From a virus: DNA of 48,390 nt. The notes below the pieces were generated by a model. It worked only from the letters and a program-made list of their open reading frames with translations. It searched no databases and was not told the DNA's origin. The stretch lies in IMG/VR virus record IMGVR_UViG_3300024515_000012, positions 1-48,390 of that record, one strand, 5' to 3'. Position numbers and translations under genes: made by a program. Below are positions 13,801-20,201 of the stretch, in pieces. Within the stretch, counting starts at the first letter, position 1. Each line of letters opens with the position of its first letter.

Positions 13801-15825
13801 CTAGATGCAAATGCTAAATTTGTTGCTATACCAAGTACAGCCAGCGGCGGCACTACAAAATCTGCTTATCAAACTGTAGCAGGAGCGGCAGCAGGAAGCG
13901 CATGGACAGCATCAACCGGTTCTTTACCTAACGGTTCTTATGCAGCGATTGCATTTGCCAGCGGTTATTGGGTAGCAGTAGGAGGAACAGCAACTGGAGC
14001 ACGTTCAGTTGATGCAGATACAACATGGAACGCAGTGACATTGCCAACACTAGGTGCAGGAACTTATTCAGGTATTGCATACGGTCACGGCGTATTCATT
14101 GCAATTTCTACTGGTAATAATGCAACAGCGGTATCTACAACATCTGGATCAACTTGGTCAGCAGGAGGAAGTTTACCTTCTAGTGCAAGTTGGTCTAGTA
14201 TCGCATATGGTAACGGACGTTTTGTGGCAATTGCCAGCGGAAGTAACAAAGCGGCTGTTAGTGTTGATAAAGGAACTACATGGGTTGCCAGCAACGCAGG
14301 CCTTCCAGCCAGCGCAACGTGGACTAAAGTTGCTTACGGCCAAGGCGTATTTGTAGCAGTTGCAAGCGGAACAACAACTTGTGCTATTAGCTACGATGGT
14401 TTAACATGGAATACACAATCATTACCAAGTTCAAGTAACTGGAATAGTGTTGCATTTGGTAATCCAAGCAATGCACCAATATTTGCTGCAATTTCAAATA
14501 CTTCAGGTACAATAGCCGCAAGTATTAGAACAGGTGCTCAGGCGCAAGGTCGTATGAAAGTTGCATCAAATACCGTAACTGAAATCCGTATGATTGAGCC
14601 AGGATCAGGATATCCAGCAGGCACAGTTACAGCCACAACAACAAGTACTAATATTATTACTACAAGTGATACAACTAACTTGATAAATCTACAACCAGTA
14701 GAATTTACAGGCCTTGATTCATACGGCTTAACAACTGGAAAAACATACTATGTTACAACTGGTAGCATTGTTGCAAATACATCCTTTAAAGTTTCAGCAG
14801 ATGCTACATTGGCAGCAGCTGGAACAGCCGTAAATCTTACAACTGGCACTGGATTAACTGGAACATACCAAGCAGGCCCAATTGTAACTCAAGTTGATCC
14901 TAACAAAACACGTACAGCACCAACAAGAGTTCGTATGGCAAACGGCGCCTTGGCTAACCCAGGATTTACAAATCGTGGTAACTTAAATACAACTGCTACT
15001 GCAAACGTAACTGGTGACGGTTATAGTGATTTGTATCAGGCAAGTAACTTTATTAACGTAAGCGGATTATTTGAAACACCAAGAGCAGGTGCAAACGTTG
15101 AATTTGCAAGTATTCCAGATACATGGTTTAAACTTGTTGCAGTTACAAACAAACTTGGAACAGCAGGTAACTATAGTGCTACTTTCCAAATTAACCCTGC
15201 ACTGAGTGTACTAAATGCACCAGATCACGGCGATGTAATTACAACAAGACTCAAGTATAGTCAGGTTCGTTTAACAGGACACGACTTCTTGTATATTGGT
15301 ACAGGTAATTTCAGCTCAACAAATTATCCGTTTGTTGATCCGTCAACTTCAATACAGAGTAATCAAGCATTCTTCTCCGATGGAGGACGAGTGTTCTTTA
15401 CAAGTACTGACCAAGATGGTAACTTTAACGTTGGTAACTTGTTTGCGGTTCAACAGGCAACTGGTACAGCTACATTAAATGCTAGTGCGTTCAACTTGTC
15501 AGGTCTACAATCCTTGCAACTTGGTACTGTTAGTGTTGGAGCTGGATCAGCAGTTATTACTAGCTTCTCAACTGATCCGTATTTTACTGCTAACAGTGAT
15601 AATATTCTACCAACACAGAAAGCTGTTAAATCATACATTACAGCCCAGATTGGTGGCGGACAAAGCTCACTAAACGTAAATACATTGACTTCGGGTGTGA
15701 TCTACGTAGCTAATAATACTATAAGTACTACTAGCGGAGTTCAAATTAACGTTAGATCTAAGATGTACTTCCAAGGCGGCATTGACGGGGATCCTGTCGC
15801 CCTAGCTTATTTCATGCAAAGATAA
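4822..15825 (+). CDS. Giant (3667 aa) multidomain tail-fibre-like structural protein
   Basis: No signal peptide is visible. The N-terminal part holds seven copies of a W..ST.Y..GD.V..GG..Y.C..HT repeat (4857-5750 and 6352-6450), resembling carbohydrate-binding modules of family 5/12. Next comes a beta-helix start typical of pectin-lyase-like phage proteins (NAVYVGPTGVD and PWKTVRYACKQI, near 6636-6750). Eight degenerate RDAGY..DA..YDL.YGGN repeats follow (7111-11871). The beta-helix then resumes (11900-12360: VRNGTGVRNMTMNGLEG, LKIDGALHAGGN). A sialidase-like propeller follows (13190-14520), and the C-terminal domain (15240-15640: STDQDGNFNVGNLF, PTQKAVKSYI) is shared with the preceding gene. 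The start at 4822 has an AAAGGA site upstream. It is probably a distal fibre or tail-surface protein that binds polysaccharide; that is inferred from domain types. Cyanophages are known to carry similar very large proteins. Confidence 0.85.
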   Translation: MAEFILGRIKFVYRNNWASSTAYVVDDVVTKGGKTFICIDNHTSSSIFETDYDPNPALSKWNLLADGQQWRADWSASTDYNEGDLVKYGGLVYICNTPHTSATYTSPTWLGLEQDQAKWDVFATSLDWKGSWSTSTRYKVNDIVSYNGYTYICITKHISAATASLGLENDQGKWQTVNPGIKYLGSWVSLGSSYRYKLNDLVKYGADLWICTAAHTSTANFEDGSWSIFLNGFEFENSWSNSTTYQIGDIVTYGGYSYVAKQNHTGKKPSAEPTYWDVYTTGFSFEGDWNNLTTYKIGSVVRNGGYTYLAELDCPSISSTATATTVSTDPTNPNTISADTTGFVAGMIVYFGSSFGGIVANTKYYILSSGLTGSRFKISTVAGGSPVTLTTTTGQSVSITVAPEPENTTYWSKLNSGFKWRNNPATYTAVAGTVQGSSLGINQTFDITRTGTVYSVTVNNGGSYFVAGDQIKILGTALGGISPANDLLITVSTASSGVITAVTHEGISVTWTSGTLYVLGDVVFFGASSYTCIQEHVGSTGTRPDNDITATYWNIVSVGAEIATLTTAGDTLYYSPIGPTRLPIGRDGQVLRVKDGYPSWETYGHVFNAVYVGPTGVDLPYPQSGFSIDQPWKTVRYACKQIEEGYRNPQAKHILQTNKTFLIKEAFNYLEYTYKASVTGTSSGSFLTADTSKLNLKMPIVFEDQTGSLTLNSSAINSSTTYYVKAIVSNTSFTVSSTPTGSALVAAGTGTATAKFSYNKSKAKRDAGIVIEGLIYDISRGGNYKTTANTLAFYDSTGTAYITTNTELQITQFIQSHAYLKSILPYVLSNTVVPTSYQTLNSDTDPVYQIRDTDYTAESDVASTVSELMDILIDGLTQGDTSTTAIAKTPNTTINIKTGTYLEVLPIVVPEYTALVGDELRSTVVQPKGGNDILINDQPKTKSALERVKAVLPSVLSNTTVSVSSGNTATQEFLYTANDNTLTASITNNTNVMVTCIVDGDNFSSASPTAVLPTPTGGTGNAYTAGYFNAARLIKLNRALIIDEVQYLMNSTYGTLWNTTFTATQRAQTLRDAGYIVDAVVYDLTYGGNLATVIAGRSYYSNGSIVVPTSKTETLACQARIKDIIDNIAQGLTTGWTKYSSIAQDTSGTAGTLVAAQFAQARVQEIYDATNTGTAPTTTAPDITWVSASKLAANTAIVAATTDIQAETQQWIQDAYPLLPYNITTCDRDIGYFIDALRYDMMFGSNYLSIKNGESYRRALTSSQFVIDNQLEAEVGMIGFLSAALKEITGGGTSGSAGSFRAIRRVESAAKTVYNIISSGFTRVPSIQFTTPTGYNTSTLTNTAYAATGYATGDTSNFGDGKAQIVQNYDFIVADTLQYYANGAYGGVWTSTTTEGRDKGKRDIKYILDAIQHDMTYGGNYQASIAGSAYYSSYLLNISEAEKPAFIDLFGFMKTLIGKIVRKDAIVAQSGNTVTRVTTGTAGSAAAGAFAEDRVQNVIDWITNGEAPTQVAPYYGWASTTLQNAYAAVQTKRSEIAADATSWVQKNYQSVVLDLVLTTRDAGLVVDAIAYDMVLGTNFNALSAGRRYLAGTTSTEALLNGPEKDPTLGAIDFIKFKTKTIAAYGAVAQTQSILSDIINKTSSNFTPKLAMIEPVLPAASYSAVSGTNVVGSGSSATFNFVRTAAGFTASVNAAGSGYAANDQIKILGSNIGGATPANDITVLVTAVSGSGITTVKVLTDREAVVLLEDNRDFLLSEVIAYIDYTYPTLVYNKDLTVRDAGYILDAVHYDLLYGGDFASQQAGQAYYSFGTSEISSYVKTATLAAINRLKTTAKQVIQNTSVTITTGNTKTQVFKNGAQLQGSSATATMIDALITKIYNYVDLGLTSGAPSITVTTIATGDTFTSNAHGLANGDYIVNEGADANGLVSGTRYYVVSASTNTFKLAATYGGTALTSFTNGTGLTLSLHYTNNPYIGWVSTDLQTQYSTLMAARSTLTTDVVSWIDTNYPNLVYDTALAARDAGLAVDAACFDFMFNSNFRGVKGAQSYARPQSSALLKGILAKATRESFKYLTEQILDDLTDATAITRARKSLTYVIDYLAGKSVDEDTELNGTTTYNVNEGVLRGVEILRANTNFLANESSAWVIRTFGGTATSTSSSGNLITTSSSHKLSVGDPVKFSYTELNFVATSSSSTTNRFVLNSTTGIVIGMPVTFAGTPLFGGIVNSTVYYVDSIAGNEISIRATNGGSTYALIDGTGIMSVTVGGLMGGLSTSTTYYVLTTPSVTTLTVTETQFDSTPVTLTSMVGSMHVGYAFDETSCKRDMTEFVNALVYDTQYTGNYKSKRAAILYFNAIKGSKKSDMWHVRNGTGVRNMTMNGLEGTLSIPNNFGTRRPEAGSYTSLDPGFGPYDTNAWVFNRSCYVQNCTLFGTGATALKIDGALHAGGNRSIVANDYTTFISDGIGTWCSGSNALTELVSVFAYYSYAGYIADLGAKIRATNGNSSYGTYGVLAEGVDTYEEPIVGALNNRGAEAYITNVVTDGAEEVLRIEFANAGQAYTNAEWTVSGSGYNATAVGDEFRDRAVTETRLIDLNDGYGYGGSGYITAANAAQISTIGTIVLAASDTQLSSAYIGMRVIVTAGTGAGQVAAILTYTNGSKEAKIYKESFTNLTVTASNLSTDRLTVASTASLYANMPIYLGTAIGGASANTLYYVKTIVSTTEFTISTSSGGATFDITSTTSGQTVTLYAAGWDHLVPGKTVYDALDLTSTYIVEPRITYTAPGYTATARTLPSTATWKEVTYSAGRFIAISSGATSTATSTNGTTWSTGGNLPSSTTWQAVAYGGGEGATATAVVGGLGGIGAQLTATITNGQVTAINIIKGGYGYLTPPTIKFSSGLAAATAVVLNGEIVDVVISIPGSGYVTAPTVTVRTDIITSFTMNSYGKNYTSAPTVTVSGGGSSNQATGTAVVNTNNGISSITVGNSGGTGYTSQPTVTILDANAKFVAIPSTASGGTTKSAYQTVAGAAAGSAWTASTGSLPNGSYAAIAFASGYWVAVGGTATGARSVDADTTWNAVTLPTLGAGTYSGIAYGHGVFIAISTGNNATAVSTTSGSTWSAGGSLPSSASWSSIAYGNGRFVAIASGSNKAAVSVDKGTTWVASNAGLPASATWTKVAYGQGVFVAVASGTTTCAISYDGLTWNTQSLPSSSNWNSVAFGNPSNAPIFAAISNTSGTIAASIRTGAQAQGRMKVASNTVTEIRMIEPGSGYPAGTVTATTTSTNIITTSDTTNLINLQPVEFTGLDSYGLTTGKTYYVTTGSIVANTSFKVSADATLAAAGTAVNLTTGTGLTGTYQAGPIVTQVDPNKTRTAPTRVRMANGALANPGFTNRGNLNTTATANVTGDGYSDLYQASNFINVSGLFETPRAGANVEFASIPDTWFKLVAVTNKLGTAGNYSATFQINPALSVLNAPDHGDVITTRLKYSQVRLTGHDFLYIGTGNFSSTNYPFVDPSTSIQSNQAFFSDGGRVFFTSTDQDGNFNVGNLFAVQQATGTATLNASAFNLSGLQSLQLGTVSVGAGSAVITSFSTDPYFTANSDNILPTQKAVKSYITAQIGGGQSSLNVNTLTSGVIYVANNTISTTSGVQINVRSKMYFQGGIDGDPVALAYFMQR

Positions 15826-15840
15826 TGGAGAAAATATAAC

Positions 15841-16167
15841 ATGGCAACAGGAAGATTAGCAGCGGCAGCTCAGCTAGCCGCAACAACAAATACAACTGTT
15901 TATACAGTTCCAACAGGTTACTATGCAGTAGCAAACGTTTCATTCACTAATACAGGCACAAGTTCTGTAACAGTTCGTTTAGCTATGGCAACTAGTGCTT
16001 CGCCAAGTTCGGCAGAATGGATAGAGTATGATACAGTTATCGTTGGTAAGGGTGTTTTTGAACGTACTGGACTTGTATTACAAGCAGGTCTAAATTTGGT
16101 TGCGTACTCAAACACAGGTTCTGCCGTAAACGTAACTGTTTATGGATTTGAAACAGCAACAACATAA
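15841..16167 (+). CDS. Small virion structural protein (108 aa)
   Basis: This compact beta-rich protein follows the giant fibre gene after 15 bases and has a TGGAG ribosome-binding site. It has no cysteine and no membrane segment. Its pattern of alternating small, Thr and Val residues (TVYTVPTGYYAVANVSFTNT, then VTVYGFETATT at the end) looks like a single beta-sandwich. Comparable small proteins sit beside fibre genes in cyanophages and are annotated only as structural. A role as a fibre-associated or capsid-decoration protein is inferred from position. I do not recognise a named family. Confidence 0.6.
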   Translation: MATGRLAAAAQLAATTNTTVYTVPTGYYAVANVSFTNTGTSSVTVRLAMATSASPSSAEWIEYDTVIVGKGVFERTGLVLQAGLNLVAYSNTGSAVNVTVYGFETATT

Positions 16168-16183
16168 TAGGGGATAGAGCAAT

Positions 16184-16753
16184 ATGGCACGTTATAATAC
16201 CGTTAATACGGCAGCAACATCAAGCGGAACAGCAACGTTCAGTACACCAACACAAGGTCTATTGACAACGCTAACAGGTACTGCACCTTACACAGTTACC
16301 TTGGCCATGCCGCAGATGTTTACTGGTATTACGCAGAGCTTTTTTAATAACACCGGCGGTACTGTAACCTTATCTACCCCAGGTGGCAATATTCTTGGTA
16401 ACGGATTTACTGCTGCAACTACACAGACAATACCAGCTAACGCAACGTATACGCTTACTTCAGACGGCACTAACTATGTTATTGTTAACAACGAGGGTGG
16501 TCCTACAACTGTTACAACATTAACCGCAAGCAGCACTATTACTGCTAACGGTTCAGTTCAGTTTAATCCAGCAAACGCAAACGTAACAATTAGTCCTACT
16601 GGTACAGGTACATTAACAATTAATCCTGCAACAACAGGAACATTGAACAACGTTACAATTGGTGGAACTACAGCGGCGAATGCTACATTTAATACCGTAA
16701 CATTGAATACATCACTGACTGGAAATGGAACAATTGACGGTGGAACGTTCTAA
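16184..16753 (+). CDS. Fibre-associated structural protein (189 aa)
   Basis: The start is preceded by AGGGGATAGAG, a good ribosome-binding site. The protein is almost entirely Thr, Gly, Asn and Ala in beta-strand periodicity. Residues 1-100 look like one beta domain (ending TYTLTSDGTNYVIVNNEGG). Residues 105-189 are a run of short repeats (LTASSTITANG, VTISPTGTG, LTINPATTGTLNNVTIGG) like the shaft repeats of phage fibres. It ends abruptly at TIDGGTF just before the three adhesin-like genes, so it could be a shaft or adaptor for them. Function is inferred only from composition and neighbours. Confidence 0.55.
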   Translation: MARYNTVNTAATSSGTATFSTPTQGLLTTLTGTAPYTVTLAMPQMFTGITQSFFNNTGGTVTLSTPGGNILGNGFTAATTQTIPANATYTLTSDGTNYVIVNNEGGPTTVTTLTASSTITANGSVQFNPANANVTISPTGTGTLTINPATTGTLNNVTIGGTTAANATFNTVTLNTSLTGNGTIDGGTF

Positions 16754-16759
16754 TAAATA
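16753..16759 (+). promoter_or_regulatory. T4-type late promoter box overlapping a stop codon
   Basis: ATAAATA begins inside the TAA stop of the 189-aa gene. A start of transcription near 16765 would leave a leader carrying TTGGAG before the ATG at 16779. It is positioned to drive the three tandem adhesin-like genes. Confidence 0.5.
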
Positions 16760-16778
16760 AAGAGAAATTGGAGAGTAA

Positions 16779-17720
16779 ATGCCTGTAATTAAGATTAAAA
16801 ATAGTACAACCGCTAGTAATGTTCCAAGTTCTCTAACTAACGGCGAACTAGCGGTTAATATTGCCGATCAAAAATTATTTGTTGGACAAGGTGGCGTTAC
16901 AAAAATTGTTGACTCGTTTGGAAGACAAGATTCAAATAGCGTAGCAATCACTGGAGGAACTATTAATAATGTTCCTTTATCAAACGCCAGCGGAACAGTT
17001 TCAACAACTAATTTAAGTTTAGGCTCAGGGCAAACTTTAACTACAATTGATAATGATACTACTTTGAGTGCAAACAGCAACTCAAGAATCCCAACACAAA
17101 ACGCTGTAGTTGGCTACATTAATAATTTACAAGGTTCTTTAAAGAACATTTATACATTTACTACTAACGGAACTTACACTAAATCGGGTAGTGATGTAAA
17201 ACGAATTCGTGTAGTTTGCATAGGTGCTGGTGGTGGTGGTAGAGGATATGCCGAAGCTGGTGGTGCTGGTGGAATGTCTGAACTAAACATTGACGCTACT
17301 AGTATTACTACTGTTAGTGTAACTGTTGGAACAGGATCAGGCGGTGGCGTTTATTTTGGATTTAGTGGTCAAGGTGGTACTACTAGTTTTGGTGCATATT
17401 GTTCAGCAAGCGGCGGTTACGGAGCAAATCAAAACTACCAACACAGCGGAGGACACGGTGGCGTAGGTTCTGGTGGAAATATGAATATTTACGGTGGTGG
17501 CGGCTCAGGACATAAAAATGACCACAGTCAGGCATACCATAACGGTTCTGGCCACGGCGGGTTTAGTTTCTTTGGCGGTGGAAATAATGGACATCACTAT
17601 TCGTCAAGATATGCACAAAACGTTCAAGCATTTGGTTCAGGTGGCGGTGGCCACAACAGTTATTTCCAGTCGGGTTACGATGGAATGTATGGAATTTGCG
17701 TAGTTTACGAGTACAAATAA
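16779..17720 (+). CDS. Glycine-rich adhesin-like protein 1 with Mtd-type N terminus
   Basis: Residues 1-48 (MPVIKIKNSTTASNVPSSLT, then GELAVNIADQKLFVG) match the short N-terminal domain seen in many phage receptor-binding proteins, known from the major tropism determinant Mtd. Residues about 120-313 are very rich in Gly, with runs such as GAGGGGRG, GGAGGM, GTGSGGG and GSGGGG, plus His-Gly stretches. This resembles the poly-glycine-II sandwich fold of T4-like gp38 adhesins. The protein ends in GICVVYEYK. It is likely a receptor-binding tip protein. It is the first of three tandem paralogues; the next start lies one base after this stop. Known family biology supports an adhesin; the receptor is unknown. 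Confidence 0.7.
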   Translation: MPVIKIKNSTTASNVPSSLTNGELAVNIADQKLFVGQGGVTKIVDSFGRQDSNSVAITGGTINNVPLSNASGTVSTTNLSLGSGQTLTTIDNDTTLSANSNSRIPTQNAVVGYINNLQGSLKNIYTFTTNGTYTKSGSDVKRIRVVCIGAGGGGRGYAEAGGAGGMSELNIDATSITTVSVTVGTGSGGGVYFGFSGQGGTTSFGAYCSASGGYGANQNYQHSGGHGGVGSGGNMNIYGGGGSGHKNDHSQAYHNGSGHGGFSFFGGGNNGHHYSSRYAQNVQAFGSGGGGHNSYFQSGYDGMYGICVVYEYK

Positions 17721-17726
17721 TATGCC
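17691..17726 (+). repeat. 36-bp direct repeat, copy 1
   Basis: These 36 bases are identical to 19201-19236. The repeat covers the last ten codons of the first adhesin-like gene including its stop (protein end GICVVYEYK), one spacer base and the first codons of the next gene. The flanking bases differ on both sides. Perfect identity at synonymous sites points to recent duplication or gene conversion. Confidence 0.85.
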
Positions 17727-19230
17727 AGTAATTAAAGTTAAAACAGGAACAGCAACACCTTCGGGAACACAAACAGAAGGTGAAATCAGACATAATACAA
17801 CTAATGGACAAGTGTTCATTGGTAATTCTTCTGCTGGCACTACAAAACTAGTAGGAAGCGTAGCCAGTCAGACTAGCAATGCTGTAGCAATTACAGGCGG
17901 AACAGTTAACGTTCCAACGATTACTACAACAAACGCCAAATTTACAAACTTAACGTGGAATAGCGGCGAACGACTATACTATGACGAAGGACTAAATGCA
18001 GCAGCTTTTACTGCCAACTGGAATTATACAGATACAACCAATATGACGCAGTGGGCAGATTTAGGATCTGGTACTGCACACGGTTGGAGAGGTTCTGCAA
18101 GTACATATCAACTGTCGTTAAGTGGTCTTCCAAGTCATACAGAAATCATGTACGAATGCTATTTTCACATGGTAGATTCGTTGGATAGTGAAGGATATTG
18201 GACCTTAAACACCTCAAACAGCGCAAATGCTGACGTACTCCAAGCCCAATGGTACAAAGGATGGAATACTAGACCATATAACCTTAGTACATATAATTCC
18301 TCAACTTTTAATTGGAGAGCTAATCAGTTTTATAGTTATAGTCCTTGGGGAGGCTATTATTATAACAGCGGTTATCAACAAACAGACTCCAACTCTGGGG
18401 GCGGTAACGGTTATGCTATAGTTAACACAGGCTGGTATAGTCATACTAGTTCGTCTTTCATAGCTAAACATTATATTGCAGCTGATCAGGTTGCAACAGA
18501 CGAAGCGGGATATATTAGTCATGTTAGAGTATGGATTAGAGGCGGAAATACAAACGCTGTAGCCAGTGTTCCAACCAGCGTCACTAACGATTCAACAACA
18601 TTACCGACACAAGCAGCTGTTAAAGCGTTTATTGATGGTAACTATGCAACAACATTAAAAAATATCTATACATTTACAGGTAATGGAACATACACTAAAT
18701 CTGGTAGTGATGTAAAGATGTTAAAAGTTATTGTAGTTGGAGCTGGTGGCGGCGGTCGCGGTTACCACGAATCGGGTGGTGGCGGCGGCTATGCTGAACG
18801 CTTAATACAAGCAGATGGCGTGTCCACAGTATCTGTAACCGTTGGAACCGGATCAGGTGGCGGTTATTACTTTGGATTCAGCGGCCAAGGAAATACAACT
18901 AGTTTTGGATCATTTGTAAGTGCCACTGGCGGTTACGGAGCAAACCAAAATCGTAGTCACGCCGGCGGACATGGTGGTGTAGGTTCTGGGGGTAACATCA
19001 ACTTTTATGGTGGCGGTGGTGGTGGTCACGCACCAGGACACAATAACCAGCAAGGTGGTGAAGCGGGACAAGGCGGCGGAACATTCTTTGGTGGTGGTAG
19101 TCCCGGACGTCATGGCGGAAACAGCTTTAGCGATATTGGAGCACCAGGTGGCGGCGCATTTGGCGGCGCAGGAAATCATAATGGCGGAACCGGCCTTACA
19201 GGAATTTGCGTAGTTTACGAGTACAAATAA
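17722..19230 (+). CDS. Glycine-rich adhesin-like protein 2 with an extra middle domain
   Basis: This has the same plan as its neighbours: an Mtd-type N terminus (MPVIKVKTGTATPSGTQTEG, then QVFIGNSSAG), a shared linker (TLPTQAAVKAFIDGNY), and a C-terminal Gly-rich domain from about residue 310 (KSGSDVKMLKVIVVGAGGGG) ending in GICVVYEYK. It is about 190 residues longer because a Trp/Tyr-rich domain sits at residues about 75-265 (NWNYTDTTNMTQWADLG, FSYS/YSPWGGYYYNSGY region). That domain looks like a carbohydrate-binding beta-sandwich, but I cannot name it. The gene starts one base after the upstream stop, so translation is probably coupled. A receptor-binding role is likely from family and context. 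Confidence 0.7.
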   Translation: MPVIKVKTGTATPSGTQTEGEIRHNTTNGQVFIGNSSAGTTKLVGSVASQTSNAVAITGGTVNVPTITTTNAKFTNLTWNSGERLYYDEGLNAAAFTANWNYTDTTNMTQWADLGSGTAHGWRGSASTYQLSLSGLPSHTEIMYECYFHMVDSLDSEGYWTLNTSNSANADVLQAQWYKGWNTRPYNLSTYNSSTFNWRANQFYSYSPWGGYYYNSGYQQTDSNSGGGNGYAIVNTGWYSHTSSSFIAKHYIAADQVATDEAGYISHVRVWIRGGNTNAVASVPTSVTNDSTTLPTQAAVKAFIDGNYATTLKNIYTFTGNGTYTKSGSDVKMLKVIVVGAGGGGRGYHESGGGGGYAERLIQADGVSTVSVTVGTGSGGGYYFGFSGQGNTTSFGSFVSATGGYGANQNRSHAGGHGGVGSGGNINFYGGGGGGHAPGHNNQQGGEAGQGGGTFFGGGSPGRHGGNSFSDIGAPGGGAFGGAGNHNGGTGLTGICVVYEYK

Positions 19231-19236
19231 TATGCC
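19201..19236 (+). repeat. 36-bp direct repeat, copy 2
   Basis: Identical to 17691-17726. It again spans the end of one adhesin-like gene, the stop and the beginning of the next. Two identical junctions in a row could support unequal crossing-over that adds or deletes whole adhesin genes. Confidence 0.85.
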
Positions 19237-20188
19237 TATAACATGGAAATTTAAAAGAAGTTCAACTCCAGGTGCAGTACCTAGTTCACTAGCACAAGGA
19301 GAAATTGCAGTTAATATTGCAGACCAAAAAATGTGGGTTGGCAATGCATCTGGCACACCTGTCAAAATTGTTGGAAGCATCGCTAACCAAGAATCAAATG
19401 CCGTAAATATTTCAGGCGGAACAGTTTCAGTTAGTGATTTAGGAACATCAACAGCAACAACAGCAACATTAGGTACTGTTACACTTGGCGGAACTAGTAT
19501 GACAGCACTAACCGCAACTAATACTAGTACAAGTACAACTAATCCAATGCAAGGTGCCGGTGTTTATAACGAAGCCAATAAACTAAGAGGACGACTAAAA
19601 AACTGTTATACATACACTGGATCTGGAACATACACTTACGTAAAATCAGGACCTGATGTAAAATCTCTACATGTACTGTGTGTTGGTGGAGGCGGCGGCG
19701 CAAGAGCATATTCAGAATGTGGAGGCGCTGGGGGCTTTGGAGAAAAATTAATAGATGCAACAAGTATAACAACCGTTACTGTTACAGTAGGCGGTGGTTC
19801 TGGCGGCGGCGTTTATTTTGGCATAAGCGGACAAGGCGGAACAAGTAGTTTTGGTGCATACGTCAGTGCTACCGGCGGTTATGGTGCAAATCAAAACGAA
19901 CAACACAGTGGTGGACATGGGGGTATAGGATCTGGCGGAAATATAAATTCATACGGTGGTATGGGATCTAGCCATAGTAATAACGATCAATACAGTCCTT
20001 CAAACGCCTGCCAAGGCCAAGGCGGCGCAAGTTATTTTGGTGGTTCAATGGCAGGCGACAGACCTGATTGGACAATATCACAAGTCGCAGCACCGGGCAC
20101 TGGCGGAATTGCAATCAGTCCAGGTCACAACGGCCAAGGCGGACGTACTGGCCGAGATGGCGCCGTAATTGTTTACGAGTATATTTAA
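19232..20188 (+). CDS. Glycine-rich adhesin-like protein 3 with Mtd-type N terminus
   Basis: The N terminus (MPITWKFKRSSTPGAVPSSL, then GEIAVNIADQKMWVGNASG) is of the same Mtd-like type as the two preceding genes. The C-terminal region from about residue 140 has the same Gly-rich plan (SLHVLCVGGGGGARAYSECG; GGHGGIGSGG) but a different end, AVIVYEYI. It starts one base after the previous stop. The three genes probably arose by tandem duplication and then diverged in the Gly-rich loops, where receptor contact is expected in gp38-like adhesins. No tyrosine- or serine-type recombinase or reverse transcriptase gene is nearby. Confidence 0.7.
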   Translation: MPITWKFKRSSTPGAVPSSLAQGEIAVNIADQKMWVGNASGTPVKIVGSIANQESNAVNISGGTVSVSDLGTSTATTATLGTVTLGGTSMTALTATNTSTSTTNPMQGAGVYNEANKLRGRLKNCYTYTGSGTYTYVKSGPDVKSLHVLCVGGGGGARAYSECGGAGGFGEKLIDATSITTVTVTVGGGSGGGVYFGISGQGGTSSFGAYVSATGGYGANQNEQHSGGHGGIGSGGNINSYGGMGSSHSNNDQYSPSNACQGQGGASYFGGSMAGDRPDWTISQVAAPGTGGIAISPGHNGQGGRTGRDGAVIVYEYI

Positions 20189-20201
20189 TTAGGAATTAAA
20201 A

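Noticed and set aside
4857-15640. CRISPR array or DNA-level tandem repeats in the giant fibre gene
   Set aside because: The repeats are at protein level with divergent DNA and irregular spacing inside one open frame.
18910-19380. 156-aa minus-strand frame across the adhesin junction
   Set aside because: Thr/Ala/Cys-rich antisense of Gly-rich coding DNA that spans two real genes; no independent support.
16779-20188. Diversity-generating retroelement suggested by the Mtd-type N-terminal domains
   Set aside because: No reverse transcriptase gene or template repeat is present in the window, and the variable part is a Gly-rich fold rather than a C-type lectin.
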